A DNA stretch of 64,000 bases from Natrinema marinum. Lineage in GTDB: Archaea > Halobacteriota > Halobacteria > Halobacteriales > Natrialbaceae. The DNA lies in NCBI RefSeq assembly GCF_024296685.1, contig NZ_CP100763.1, positions 2,790,001 through 2,854,000 on the forward strand, read 5' to 3'. The position numbers were made by a program, and so were the translations under genes. The notes beneath the pieces are model-generated. The model was not told the DNA's origin, ran no database searches, and saw only the letters and a list, made by a program, of their open reading frames with translations. This document shows positions 27,265 through 40,125 of the stretch, piece after piece. Position 1 is the stretch's first letter. Each line of letters begins with the position of its first letter.

Positions 27265-27705
27265 TTACGCGTTTTCGTTCGACTCGGGGTCCCCGCCGTC
27301 ACCGTCCGAGGCCGCCCCCTCGTCCGCGTCGGCCCCGTTGCCGTCCTGCATCTCGCGGGTCAACTCGGCCGCTTCTTGCAGGACGTTCTCGGTTTCGGCG
27401 GTCATCGAGCCACGCCCCGGCCCGCGGCTCTGGCGTGCAATACCCCCCTCGAGCGAGTCCGGACGGCCAGGATCGTAGCCGTGCTGGTGGCCGGCCGTGT
27501 CGAAATCCGGCGTGTCGGTCTCTTCGGCGTGGGGACTGACGAGTTCGCCGAGTTCCTCGGGGCTGCAGTCGCTCCAGTCGGGCGCGTGCTCTTCGAGCCA
27601 CGCGCGGTGCTCTTCGCGACCGAGCGAGGCGGTGATCGCGAGGTGGTTCGCGAGGTGGACCGCGTCCGCCTCCTCGGCGTCGCAGACCGGACAAGCGTAT
27701 CCCAT
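27265..27705 (-). CDS. Zinc-finger protein (DUF5810-like)
   Basis: 146 residues. The N-terminus MGYACPVCDAEEADAVHLANH gives a C2H2-like finger (C5, C8, H17, H21). A central acidic segment and a Gly/Asp-rich tail follow. It resembles DUF5810, paired with DUF5809 across haloarchaea. A nucleic-acid or protein-binding role is likely from the finger but not demonstrated. Confidence 0.8.
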   Translation of the reverse strand: MGYACPVCDAEEADAVHLANHLAITASLGREEHRAWLEEHAPDWSDCSPEELGELVSPHAEETDTPDFDTAGHQHGYDPGRPDSLEGGIARQSRGPGRGSMTAETENVLQEAAELTREMQDGNGADADEGAASDGDGGDPESNENA

Positions 27706-27747
27706 AGGTGAGCGTACGGACCCAGCCGCTAAAACGTCCCGCCGACC

Positions 27748-28221
27748 TCAGCCGAGTTTCCGAATCATCACGATCGCGTCCTCGTCGTTGCCGTAGTAGC
27801 CGGGCACCCGCCGGAGCGGTTCGAACCCGAACTGCCGGTAGAGCCGTTTCGCCTCGTCGTTCGATCGCCGAACCTCGAGTTTGACCGTCTCGGCACCGCG
27901 GGCGGCGAGGACGCCGAGCGAGCGGGAGAGAAGCGCCGAACCGACGCCCGCCCCGCGGTGGTCCGTGTGGACGGCGATGTCCTTGACGTGGCCGAGCGAG
28001 CGGCCGACCTGCTGCGTGACGTCGGCGACGACGTAGCCGGCGATCTCGCCGCCCGTCTGAGCGACGAGGAAGCCGGGTTCGCCGAGGAACTGCTCGAACG
28101 CGTCGTACGGCCAGGGCTGAGCGAACGAGTCGTTCTCGATGCGAACGACAGCGAGGAGATCCGCACGCTCCGCGGGCCTGATCGACACCTCGTCGCCGTC
28201 CTCGCGGGCGTGCGTCGTCAC
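27748..28221 (-). CDS. rimI: Ribosomal protein S18-alanine N-acetyltransferase-like GNAT
   Basis: 157 residues from a GTG at 28221. The GNAT acetyl-CoA loop is VHTDHRGAGVGSALL, preceded by the RimI-type NDSFAQPWPYDAFEQFL and followed by LEVRRSNDEAKRLYRQFGFEPLRRVPGYY, which matches RimI and archaeal N-terminal acetyltransferase Ard1. In archaea such enzymes acetylate protein N-termini. The GTG is preferred because the long frame to 28545 enters a different, low-quality region. Confidence 0.88.
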   Translation of the reverse strand: MTTHAREDGDEVSIRPAERADLLAVVRIENDSFAQPWPYDAFEQFLGEPGFLVAQTGGEIAGYVVADVTQQVGRSLGHVKDIAVHTDHRGAGVGSALLSRSLGVLAARGAETVKLEVRRSNDEAKRLYRQFGFEPLRRVPGYYGNDEDAIVMIRKLG

Positions 28222-28343
28222 ATCAAGGGGTAACGCGCGGAACGGTAAAAGCCGTACCGTCCCGGCAGCGCCGCTCGAGTGAACGCCGAGCAGACCGGCA
28301 AAAAGGCACGGACACGAACCTCGGCAGCGTTCCTGCGAGACCG

Positions 28344-28625
28344 CTACTCCGTCGCGCTCTCGACGCGATCGGCGTGTTTCTCGAGGTCCGCCGCCAGAGC
28401 GCGCGCCTGCGACGGCGTCAGCTCGAGTTCCTGCATGTGCTTTGGCAGATACTCCTCCGCGAGGTTGTCCAGTTCGAGCTGGAGGCGAACGCTGTCGGGG
28501 GCCTCGCGGTCGGCGGTCGCGTTCACGACGGCGACGGACTCCCACTCGAAAGCCTCACCGATCGCTTTCCCCTCGACGTAATCCAGCGTCGTGTACGCGT
28601 TGACCGTCATCAGTCGATCGGACAT
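28344..28625 (-). CDS. Conserved small haloarchaeal protein (DUF6360-like)
   Basis: 93 residues, MSDRLMTVNAYTTLDYVEG at the start, a central strand EWESVAVVNATA and a C-terminal helix LTPSQARALAADLEKHADRVE. I recall this family as DUF6360, of unknown function. The ATG at 28625 is chosen because the family begins with MSDR and the upstream frame is Arg-rich and unlike a haloarchaeal protein. Confidence 0.78.
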   Translation of the reverse strand: MSDRLMTVNAYTTLDYVEGKAIGEAFEWESVAVVNATADREAPDSVRLQLELDNLAEEYLPKHMQELELTPSQARALAADLEKHADRVESATE

Positions 28626-29220
28626 GCTACCTCGAGTCTCACGGCGCGAGTACTTATACTGCCGGCTCTCCCGAACGACGAGACCGCGATCGAACGACCC
28701 TCGAGTCGGTCCGCTGCCTCCGTTCCCCTCTCGAGTGCACGTTCTAGCGGCAACTGTTTCCGGATAAAGGACCGGCAAGCGACTGCGGTTCGAAAGCGAT
28801 CAAGAGACGAGAAAACGGCTCATCCGGCGCTATCATATCCCTCAGAACGACGGAGGATACCGGCCGGCATCTCCGGCGTGTGAGCGAAATAACCGGCCGA
28901 CGCAAGACGATACGTTCCCACGATGATGGACTCGAGTCCCGTACGCGGGCGCTGCCGGACATGACCACCCCACGTACGGATCGCACCGTCGTTCTGTCGC
29001 ACCGACCGACCAGATGCCGACACCGACGATCTGTACGACGGTCGACTCGCACATCGCCGAGAGTTACGCGACGGAAGCGATGTCGCGACACGGAACGCGA
29101 GACACTCACGCCCGCTGAGTTTTCGTCGGGGATAGCGGCATAATGCTCCGCTACGAGTGAACACGGGTATCGCTTGCAGCCGAAGCGGTACTTATGCCGA
29201 TAGGGTTCGAAACAGGTTCC
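28626..29220. other. Intergenic stretch without recognised gene
   Basis: Nearly 600 bases. Short open frames exist on both strands but are Arg- and Ser-rich with no acidic bias, hence unlikely to be coding. A TACTTATG element at about 29188-29195 near the right end probably serves the small gene that starts at 29221. Otherwise nothing is seen. Confidence 0.6.
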
Positions 29221-29361
29221 ATGACAGATGCAGCCGAATGTAAGCCGGAGCCGGCCGAGCAGGAAGGTGAGGAGCGCGATGACGCCCACCTCGACGATAT
29301 CGAAGAAGGTGCCGGCTGTACGGAGATCTGGGAACACCTCGCCGAGAAACGCGAGGAGTAA
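29221..29361 (+). CDS. Small acidic protein with two cysteines
   Basis: 46 residues: MTDAAECKPEPAEQ, an acidic middle, then IEEGAGCTEIWEHLAEKREE. The ending GCxEIWEHL is familiar from short haloarchaeal proteins usually annotated as hypothetical. A TATA-like TACTTATG lies about 26 bases upstream. Acidic composition and codon use are typical of this genome, unlike the flanking non-coding sequence. Too short for most gene finders. Confidence 0.7.
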   Translation: MTDAAECKPEPAEQEGEERDDAHLDDIEEGAGCTEIWEHLAEKREE

Positions 29362-29417
29362 CACGCTCGTTTCGCCTGGGCAACGACCTTTTTACGGCAA
29401 GCCTCCTACCGAGATTC

Positions 29418-30113
29418 ATGACCGACAATCGACCCGGCGATCGTTCGAACCGCCGCGGCGAGAACGGTCGATCGATTCCGACGGACCGCGAATCGCCCGT
29501 CGGCGCACCCGTAATCCGGGGCGACGAATCGGTCGCCGGAACTCGCGCCCGCGAGGCCGTTCAGTTCGATCCCGACGATCCCGACAGCCTCGCCGATGCC
29601 GCCGAAACCGTCCGCCAGTTCGCCGGCGGCGACAGCGGCGACGACCATCTCTTCATGCTCCGCGGCGCGGCCGCCTGTGCCGCCCTCGTCCGCGGTGAAG
29701 GCTCGTACAAAGCTGCCGCCGAACGCGCCGGCGGCGACGCCACCGTCTCGTTTATCCGAAAGTGGGCCCGCGTTCACGACCTCCCCCGATCAGTCCGCAA
29801 ACAGGTCGCACTCGGCCAGATCGCACCGACCGCCGCCAAACACATCGCCCGCGTCGCCGGCGAAGCGAGACTCCTCCTCGCGTGGGCCACCCTCGACGGC
29901 AACCTCACCGTCCGCGACGTCCGCAGCGTTGCCAGCGCCGTCAACGACGATACCCCCCTCGACCAGGCCCTCGCAGACCACGGCATCACCCTCGGCCGAC
30001 TCGAGCTTACCCTGTCGCCGAGCACCTACCGCGACCTCCGGCGGCGCGCCTCCATCGACGGTGTCGATCCCGGTCAGCTCGTCACCGAGGCCCTCGAACA
30101 GTATCTCGAGTGA
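29418..30113 (+). CDS. ParB/KorB-like helix-turn-helix protein (DUF7119-like)
   Basis: 231 residues. After a disordered N-terminus (1-45) comes a helical core: SYKAAAERAGGDATVSFIRKWARVHDLP resembles a helix-turn-helix, and VRKQVALGQIAPTAAKHIARV followed by WATLDGNLTVRDVRSV copies the arrangement of the ParB/KorB HTH region. The end, RRRASIDGVDPGQLVTEALEQYLE, looks like a small ribbon-helix-helix-type dimer unit. There is no ParB N-terminal nuclease-like domain. A TTTTTAC element about 25-30 bases upstream is a likely TATA box. It probably binds DNA; its target is unknown. Confidence 0.7.
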   Translation: MTDNRPGDRSNRRGENGRSIPTDRESPVGAPVIRGDESVAGTRAREAVQFDPDDPDSLADAAETVRQFAGGDSGDDHLFMLRGAAACAALVRGEGSYKAAAERAGGDATVSFIRKWARVHDLPRSVRKQVALGQIAPTAAKHIARVAGEARLLLAWATLDGNLTVRDVRSVASAVNDDTPLDQALADHGITLGRLELTLSPSTYRDLRRRASIDGVDPGQLVTEALEQYLE

Positions 30114-30172
30114 GCCCACAGGCAGCGGAGAAAGAAACGTTTAACCGCTACTCGCCGGAAAGGGAAACTACA

Positions 30173-30246
<74 letters not shown>

Positions 30247-30546
30247 CTTTCTGACGCCAAAGAAATTCGTGAGTTGTCGTGCCGGAACCGACGGGATTTG
30301 AACGCAGAGCATGCACCGTCTCACGAGCGAAGCGATCGACCGTGCGTTCGAGTTGCGCCCTTCCCCGTACCGAGTAGAATGCACCACGAACCGCGGACGC
30401 CAGCACGATCTCTCGAGGCCGATCAATGGAGGAGACGAGACTCGTGCTGCTCGAGCGGAGCGGGTGTCAGTACAGTGTCAGCCGTCTCGATAGTACTCTC
30501 GAAACGGTCTCGAGCGCTTCGGCTCGACGAAAGTGTCTCATGAGAA
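30247..30546. other. Gap between convergent tRNA-Lys and tRNA-Cys
   Basis: 300 bases with no convincing gene. At about 30280-30301 the plus strand reads like the complement of a tRNA T arm (minus strand GTTCAAATCCCG) without a matching acceptor or D arm, so at most it is a decayed tRNA 3' end. Confidence 0.5.
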
Positions 30547-30622
30547 AGCCAAGGGCCGGATTTGAACCGGCGGTGGGCGGCTCTGCAGGCCGCTGCGTTC
30601 GGCCGGACTCTGCCACCTTGGC
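30547..30622 (-). tRNA. tRNA-Cys (GCA)
   Basis: 76 bases on the minus strand. Acceptor GCCAAGG pairs with CCTTGGC, anticodon GCA in a stem GCGGC/GCCGC, T loop TTCAAAT on GCCGG/CCGGC. It follows 5S rRNA in the same direction, the usual distal tRNA of haloarchaeal rRNA operons. Confidence 0.95.
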
Positions 30623-30759
30623 GCGTTCTACCGTTGTCACTGCGTTCGTTTAAGCATAGCGGTACGACACGAACGGTCTACTCAGTATTTCGTATAAAAC
30701 TGCAAAAAGCCCCACAGCGCTAACCGCGACGCTGTGAGGCTTGAAATGAAGTATGAGTG

Positions 30760-30881
30760 GTCGGCGGCGAATCAGATTTCCCAGAGGCTCGCGCACTCCA
30801 GTACTGACCGAAACGCAGGCGAGCTTATCTTCCGTGTTCGGGATGGGTACGGGAGGAACCTCGCCGCTGTGGCCGCCTTAA
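30760..30881 (-). rRNA. 5S ribosomal RNA
   Basis: About 122 bases. The 5' end TTAAGGCGGCCAC, the middle CCCATCCCGAACACGGAAG and the end GCCGCC match haloarchaeal 5S rRNA. The exact 3' end is uncertain by a few bases. Confidence 0.93.
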
Positions 30882-30930
30882 CGCCGATTCACGGAATCGA
30901 ACCGCGATCATGCCAATATCGGTGGTGTCT

Positions 30931-30981
30931 GACCGTCATGTACGTGTAGTCCAGTTTGCGTCCGGACCCGTTCTCGCGTCA
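30931..30981 (-). repeat. 23S rRNA processing stem, 3' arm
   Basis: This segment is complementary, with small bulges, to 33956-34006 on the other side of 23S. The longest block pairs TACGTGTAGTCC with GGACTACACGTA; GGACCCGTTCTCG pairs with its partner further out. The helix is the target of the bulge-helix-bulge endonuclease in pre-23S processing. Confidence 0.8.
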
Positions 30982-30999
30982 CGGATCCAATGCGATGTA

Positions 31000-33925
<2,926 letters not shown>

Positions 33926-33955
33926 CGGATCGGCGTTGCACCGAAGTGCAACATC

Positions 33956-34006
33956 GTGACCCGGGAACGGGTCCAGTGGACGCCTGGACTACACGTACAC
34001 ACGGTC
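33956..34006 (-). repeat. 23S rRNA processing stem, 5' arm
   Basis: Partner of 30931-30981. In the plus strand this arm carries GTGACCCGGGAACGGGTCC and GGACTACACGTACAC, which match the reverse complement of the distal arm apart from an internal loop of about ten bases. Confidence 0.8.
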
Positions 34007-34104
34007 TCATCTGCACGCCGGTAGACGGCCGGCCTGCATTAACCCTTCCCAGCCACGTTTACACGGGCTGGTGCATCGGTTTCGTTCGGATTCAATCGTC
34101 GGGC

Positions 34105-34131
34105 CTTGCCCCACTTAAGGGGCACGATCCG
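34105..34131 (-). promoter_or_regulatory. Spacer promoter between tRNA-Ala and 23S
   Basis: The minus strand reads GGATCGTGCCCCTTAAGTGGGG. The block around CCCTTAAGTG is nearly the same as in the upstream promoter at 36127-36134, and haloarchaeal rRNA spacers are known to hold such an internal promoter. It would boost 23S-5S-tRNA-Cys transcription. Confidence 0.6.
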
Positions 34132-34148
34132 AGATTTCCACCGAGTGA

Positions 34149-34220
34149 TGGACCCACAGGGATTCGAACCCTGGGCATCCTCCTTGCAAAGGAGGCACTC
34201 TCCCACTGAGCTATGGGCCC
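34149..34220 (-). tRNA. tRNA-Ala (UGC)
   Basis: 72 bases in the 16S-23S spacer, same strand. Acceptor GGGCCCA pairs with TGGGTCC (one G-U), anticodon TGC in stem GCCTCC-loop-GGAGG, T loop TTCGAAT on CAGGG/CCCTG. This is the standard spacer tRNA. Confidence 0.96.
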
Positions 34221-34255
34221 ACTCCCATCGCGCTTGGACGCGATGGGACATCTAG

Positions 34256-34285
34256 TGTTAGCCTTGGTAGTTCAAAGGTGCCCGA
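34256..34285 (-). repeat. 16S rRNA processing stem, 3' arm
   Basis: Plus-strand TGTTAGCCTTGGTAGTTC at 34256-34273 is exactly complementary to GAACTACCAAGGCTAACA at 35946-35963. A second short block (GCCCGAT) beyond a bulge pairs with its counterpart, giving the bulge-helix-bulge shape used in pre-16S excision. Confidence 0.85.
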
Positions 34286-34356
34286 TCGGCCGGTCGGACG
34301 ACGTGGTCGATCGAACGCGAACCGTGTGGGCTGGGGCGTCGCCCCAGTCCCGGTCT

Positions 34357-35829
<1,473 letters not shown>

Positions 35830-35934
35830 GCTCTTCCCCGGCAGAGCCGGGGAGGTTGGCGGTGAATGTAGGTACACACTCACACTTCGCTATATGGTCC
35901 ACGTTCGATGACGCAGTCGGTCGCGATGACCAGT

Positions 35935-35964
35935 CGGGCGTCACCGAACTACCAAGGCTAACAT
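35935..35964 (-). repeat. 16S rRNA processing stem, 5' arm
   Basis: Partner of 34256-34285; the 18-base block at 35946-35963 pairs perfectly, with a bulge and a further short helix (AGTCGGGC) outside it. Confidence 0.85.
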
Positions 35965-36029
35965 CAGATCCCATCTGTACGGCGGACCGCAGGGGTAGGA
36001 TCCTCATTTCCTTCGGACGTATTCATAGG

Positions 36030-36515
36030 CCACCAGGGGTACATAACCCCTTCGAACCCTTCTCGTCCGAGCTGGCAGCCCGCTGAAAGCGGGCCGCCGT
36101 TCACGTCACATCCGAGTGCCCTCGTACACTTAAGGGCGTCGGATCGTTCCCACGCCGGAAACCGCATCCGGCGAGGGTGTGTGCGATCCAAACTGAACGC
36201 CCTGATACGTATAAAGGCGTCGGATCGCTGCGGCCGGCGATGCCGGCCGCGAGCACATCTTTTCCGGAACGCCCGTATACTGATAAGGCCATCGGATCGA
36301 ACCGACGGCGTGTCAGAGGGTGGATGCAGTGCCTACCTCCGCGCCGGGTTTCGGCCGGAGGGAACGTGGCGGCGTGCGCCACGTCGTTCGCATTAATGTC
36401 GAAGGCCGGGTTCACATATAAGGCCGTCGTCTCGAGCGGCCATCGGAACCCGATACCATGGCACGGTTTTCCACGAGAAGGTGACCTCGCTGACACTAAT
36501 AAAGGAGTTAGCGCG
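36030..36515 (-). promoter_or_regulatory. Tandem rRNA operon promoters (about six)
   Basis: Six similar blocks on the minus strand, each a TATA-like core, most with an upstream TCCGACG-type element: GTTATGTAC (36039-36050), CTTAAGTG (36127-36134), CCTTTATAC (36209-36217), CCTTATCAG (36281-36289), CCTTATATG (36415-36423) and CCTTTATTA (36497-36505). Spacings are about 72-134 bases. Haloarchaeal rRNA operons are known to use several tandem promoters; which of these are active is not shown. Confidence 0.75.
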
Positions 36516-36705
36516 AGCGAGCGGCGATATCTGTTCAGCAGAATGTCACGCGGGCGGAGGTCGGCCGGTCATCCCACCCTCGAAGGTACGGTCGGGCCGG
36601 ATGATACCCGCGTGGTCGCACTCGAGCGCACACGCGCAAGAAGGTGTCGTGTCGCGGGGCACGCATCGATGCCGATAAACCACGTGCGTTGTAAGGGGCA
36701 GACGA

Positions 36706-37083
36706 ATGGTCCGGGACCCGTTCGCTTCGGAGTCGACGCCGTCCGCAGAGGAAATCTGCTCTGCGCTGGACGATCCCGACTGCCGCGAGATCATCCGGAA
36801 GCTCGAGGAGCCGATGACGGCCTCGGAGTTAACGAAGCAATGTGAGATCCCGCAGTCGACGCTGTACCGAAAGCTCGAGTTACTGACCGAGTCGACCCTG
36901 CTCGAGGAGTCGACCGAGATCCGCCAGGACGGCCACCACGCGAGCAAGTACTCGATCGCCTTCGACGAGATCACGCTCTCGTTGGACGAGGATCGATCGC
37001 TGACCGTCCAGATCGAGCGGCCGGCCCGGACGGCAGACGAGCGGCTCGCGGAACTGTGGTCGGAGGTGCGAAAAGAAACATGA
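36706..37083 (+). CDS. ArsR-like winged-helix regulator, module 1
   Basis: 125 residues. The winged helix reads CREIIRKLEEPMTASELTKQCEIPQSTLYRKLELLTESTLLEE, followed by a wing around QDGHHASKYSI and a C-terminal helix. It belongs to the haloarchaeal group that pairs with a small DUF7521-type membrane protein, here overlapping by four bases (ATGA). A CGATAAACC element at about 36672-36680 may be its TATA box. It is divergent from the rRNA promoters, 200 bases away. The target is unknown; autoregulation with its membrane partner as co-sensor is a reasonable guess. Confidence 0.85.
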   Translation: MVRDPFASESTPSAEEICSALDDPDCREIIRKLEEPMTASELTKQCEIPQSTLYRKLELLTESTLLEESTEIRQDGHHASKYSIAFDEITLSLDEDRSLTVQIERPARTADERLAELWSEVRKET

Positions 37084-37376
37084 ATCCATTCCCCAGCGGA
37101 TCGGCCGGGATGATGCTCGCGCTGGCGGTTGTCAAGACGCTCGTGCTCGTCGTGGGGAGCGTCATCACGTACTTCGCGTTCAAGGCGTACCGTCGGACAC
37201 GGCAGCCAGCACTCGGCTATCTCACGGCCGGGTTCGGACTCGTCACGCTCGGGCTGGTGCTGGCGGGCATGCTATACGAGGTCCTCGGCGTGGAACTCGC
37301 GACAGGAATCCTGCTCGAGAGCTGTCTCGTCCTCGTCGGTTTTCTGGTGATCGCCTACTCGCTGTACGTCCAGTAG
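37080..37376 (+). CDS. Small membrane protein, module 1 (DUF7521-like)
   Basis: 98 residues with three membrane helices (about 13-34, 47-66, 72-95) and a loop FKAYRRTRQPALGYL shared with the proteins at 41546 and 41943. I recall the family as DUF7521, which follows HTH genes in haloarchaea. Start and stop overlap with the regulator gene, so the two are translated together. Role unknown, possibly a membrane anchor or sensor for the regulator. Confidence 0.8.
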   Translation: MNPFPSGSAGMMLALAVVKTLVLVVGSVITYFAFKAYRRTRQPALGYLTAGFGLVTLGLVLAGMLYEVLGVELATGILLESCLVLVGFLVIAYSLYVQ

Positions 37377-37466
37377 GTCGTCTCTGAAACTCGTCGTCTC
37401 TGCCACATCTCGAGGTCGCGAGTCGCCACGCGAACGCGGGAAACCGTGTCCCGACAGCGTCCCTCG

Positions 37467-38936
37467 TCACCGATTCAGCGTGTGAATCGCGTGACCGAGC
37501 GCGTTCTCGGCGGCTTCCATCACCGACTCCGAGAGCGTCGGGTGGGCGTGGACGGTCGCGGCGACGTCCTCGAGGGTCGCCCCCAACTCGATCGCGAGCC
37601 CGAGTTCGGCGATCAGTTCCGACGCCTCCGGACCGACGATCGACGCGCCGAGCAGATACCCCTCGGTCTCGTCGGCGACGACCTTGACGAAGCCGTCGTC
37701 GTGGCCGGTCGTCAGCGCGCGGCCGCTGGCGCGGACGGGGAACGTCCCGATCGCGGTCTCGAAACCGGCGTCCTCGGCGTCGGATTCGCTCATCCCGACG
37801 GTGGCGATCTCGGGGTCGGTGAAGACGACGGCCGGCATCGCCTGGTGGTCGAGCGCCGCGGGTTCGCCGGCGATCACCTCGGCAGCGACTTTCCCCTCGG
37901 CGCTTCCCTTGTGGGCAAGCATCGGTTCGCCGGCGACATCGCCCACGGCGAAGATGTGACCAACGTTCGTGCGTGCGCGCGAATCGGTCGCGATGAATCC
38001 GCGGTCGTCGGTCTCGATGCCGGCTTCCTCGAGGTCGAGCGTGTCCGAGACCGGTTCGCGGCCGACGGCCACGAGTACGTTCTCGGCGTCGAACTCGAGG
38101 CGCTCGTCGGTGACCTGCGTCGCCTCGCCGCCACCGTCGGCGGCTGGCTGGTCGGCGGGCTCGGCGACGACGCGGACCCCGCCATCCTCGCGGTCGTGCC
38201 AGTCCGACGCAGTGTAGCCGAACTCGAACTCGATCCCGAGATCGGTCGCCCGCTGCTTCACGGGTCGTTTGAGATCCTCGTCGTATCCCGGAAGGATCGA
38301 GTCGAGCATCTCGAGGACGGTCACGTCGGTCCCCAGTTTGGCGAAGACGCTCGCAAGTTCCATCCCGATGTAGCCGGCGCCGACGACGACCAGCGAGTCG
38401 GGAACGGACTCGAGGGCGAGTGCCTGTCTCGAGTCCAGGACGGGCTCGTCGGCGAACTCGAAGTTCGGGATCTCGATCGGGCGGGAACCGGTCGCGACGA
38501 TCGCGTGCTCGAACTCGAGGGTCTCCGAGCCCTGTCCCTCGCCGCTGTGGGAGACGCGAACGGTGTTCTCGTCCGCGAAGCGAGCGGTTCCCTCGAGCAG
38601 GTTCACCTGATTGGCCTTACAGAGCTTCTCGACGCCGCTCGTGAGTTGGTCGACGACGCCGTCTTTCCAGTCCATCATGCCGGCGAGGTCGACCGCCGGC
38701 TCGGCGTGGATGCCCATTTCCTCGGCGGTGGCGGCCTCGTGGGCGAGGCCCGTCGCGGTGATCAGCGCTTTCGACGGGATACAGCCGTAGTTCAGGCAGG
38801 TCCCGCCGTAAGCGTCTCTCTCGACGAGCGTGACGTCCAGATCGAGCTGTCCGGCGCGGATCGCGGCCACGTAGCCGGCGGGCCCCGCGCCGATGACCAG
38901 TACGTCCGTCCCAGTGGTGACGTCTCCGACGACCAT
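37467..38936 (-). CDS. lpdA: Dihydrolipoamide dehydrogenase
   Basis: 489 residues. FAD motif VIGAGPAGYVAA, redox disulfide C47-C52 (CLNYGCIPSK), NAD motif VVGAGYIGMELA, second FAD motif IFAVGDV and the catalytic HPTLSE near the C-terminus are all present. It reoxidises lipoyl groups of 2-oxoacid dehydrogenase or glycine-cleavage complexes with NAD. No E1, E2 or glycine-cleavage gene lies beside it. An insertion rich in Ala/Gly/Asp around residues 265-285 (ADQPAADGGGEAT) is a loop expansion. Confidence 0.95.
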   Translation of the reverse strand: MVVGDVTTGTDVLVIGAGPAGYVAAIRAGQLDLDVTLVERDAYGGTCLNYGCIPSKALITATGLAHEAATAEEMGIHAEPAVDLAGMMDWKDGVVDQLTSGVEKLCKANQVNLLEGTARFADENTVRVSHSGEGQGSETLEFEHAIVATGSRPIEIPNFEFADEPVLDSRQALALESVPDSLVVVGAGYIGMELASVFAKLGTDVTVLEMLDSILPGYDEDLKRPVKQRATDLGIEFEFGYTASDWHDREDGGVRVVAEPADQPAADGGGEATQVTDERLEFDAENVLVAVGREPVSDTLDLEEAGIETDDRGFIATDSRARTNVGHIFAVGDVAGEPMLAHKGSAEGKVAAEVIAGEPAALDHQAMPAVVFTDPEIATVGMSESDAEDAGFETAIGTFPVRASGRALTTGHDDGFVKVVADETEGYLLGASIVGPEASELIAELGLAIELGATLEDVAATVHAHPTLSESVMEAAENALGHAIHTLNR

Positions 38937-39249
38937 TACGCGAACGAAAGGGCCGAAGGATACTGTAGGTATTCCTTGGCGACGGCAGACGAGCGGGAAA
39001 CGAGGCGATGGGCGAACACTCGATGGGGCGACGAGAACGTCCGAGATGCGTACGGGACCGTCCGGCTGATATTGCGGTCGCGTTCGATCGCCGAGTACGG
39101 TGGCGCCCGAAGAGCACTCGCGGGCAGTCAGATAACTGTCGACTCCCAGAAACGGATCACCATCGAGCGTCAGCGGTCCGGCGAGCTCGATGACATCCGT
39201 GGCGACATCCGAGCGATCGGTTCCCATTTGGCGCCACTGGCCGGCGAAC

Positions 39250-40125
39250 TCACAGATCGGTCCGTTGGAACCGATAGTAGCCGATCGCGACGGGCACGAC
39301 CAGCCAGCACAGCAGGACGACGACGCCGAACCAGTCCTCGAGGTAGAAGGGTGCGTCGCCCGGATAGCGCTCGGCGGGAGTCATGCCAGAGGCTTCCATC
39401 GACTGGAGGCCGTAGCGGAACTGGAAGGGGAAGATCGAGCCTTCGACGATCGAACTGGCCAGGTTGGTGTACGCGAGGATCGGGTTGAACTGCTCGAGGA
39501 CGAGGAACCACGTTTCGGCCTCGACCGGCACGGGCTCGTCGTAGATGAGGTAGTACGGCCCGGCGGTGAGCAGTTCCCACAGCGCGACGAAGATCATGTA
39601 GAGGCCGACGACGATGGCCATCGACTTGCCGCGGGTGGAGACGCCGGCCGAGACGCCGACGGCCAGTCCGACGAACGTCGTCCCGAACAGCACGGAGACG
39701 GCGGCGAAGCCGAGCCAGTCGACGAACGGGACCGAGCCGAAAAACAGCGCGCCGAGCACGAGCGAGGTGAGAAAGGCGAGGCCGACGGCGACGCCGACGA
39801 CGCCCATGCGACCGAGCAGTTTGCCGAAGACCACGTCGGTCCGGTTGGGCGGCAGGCCGAGCAGGAGTTTGACGCTGCCCGACCGGCGCTCTCCCACGAC
39901 GGCCATGTAGCCCGCGATCAGCGCGGCGACCGGGAGGATCACCTGCAGCGGCGTCCCGAGGAAGCTCAACACCTCGGCCGCGGTCACGTCGTCGACCGAA
40001 TACCAGATCGCGACGTAGCCGATGACGACGAGGCCGACGAGCAACCCGATCAGCGACCAGAGGAGCTTCGACCGGCCGGCGTCGTCGAACTCCTTGCGGG
40101 CGACGGTGGTGATATGCGAGGTCAT
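39250..40125 (-). CDS. ABC-2 type transporter permease
   Basis: 291 residues, six predicted helices, with the ABC-2 pattern ARKEFDDAGRSKLLWSL at the start and GERRSGSVKLLLGLPPNRTDVVFGKLLGR after the second helix. It pairs with the ATPase gene just upstream, overlapping by four bases. Such pairs often export lipids, peptides or drugs; the substrate is not indicated. Confidence 0.88.
   Translation of the reverse strand: MTSHITTVARKEFDDAGRSKLLWSLIGLLVGLVVIGYVAIWYSVDDVTAAEVLSFLGTPLQVILPVAALIAGYMAVVGERRSGSVKLLLGLPPNRTDVVFGKLLGRMGVVGVAVGLAFLTSLVLGALFFGSVPFVDWLGFAAVSVLFGTTFVGLAVGVSAGVSTRGKSMAIVVGLYMIFVALWELLTAGPYYLIYDEPVPVEAETWFLVLEQFNPILAYTNLASSIVEGSIFPFQFRYGLQSMEASGMTPAERYPGDAPFYLEDWFGVVVLLCWLVVPVAIGYYRFQRTDL

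Noticed and set aside
28820-29164. Overlapping short frames in the 28.6-29.2 kb gap
   Set aside because: Arg/Ser-rich composition, no promoter placement and no familiar motif.
30280-30301. Reverse-complement tRNA T-arm-like sequence between tRNA-Lys and tRNA-Cys, considered as an attachment site
   Set aside because: No matching second copy, integrase or acceptor stem; too short to support an att site.
37446-39488. A 680-codon plus-strand frame over lpdA
   Set aside because: Antisense shadow of a well-defined lipoamide dehydrogenase; no family features.
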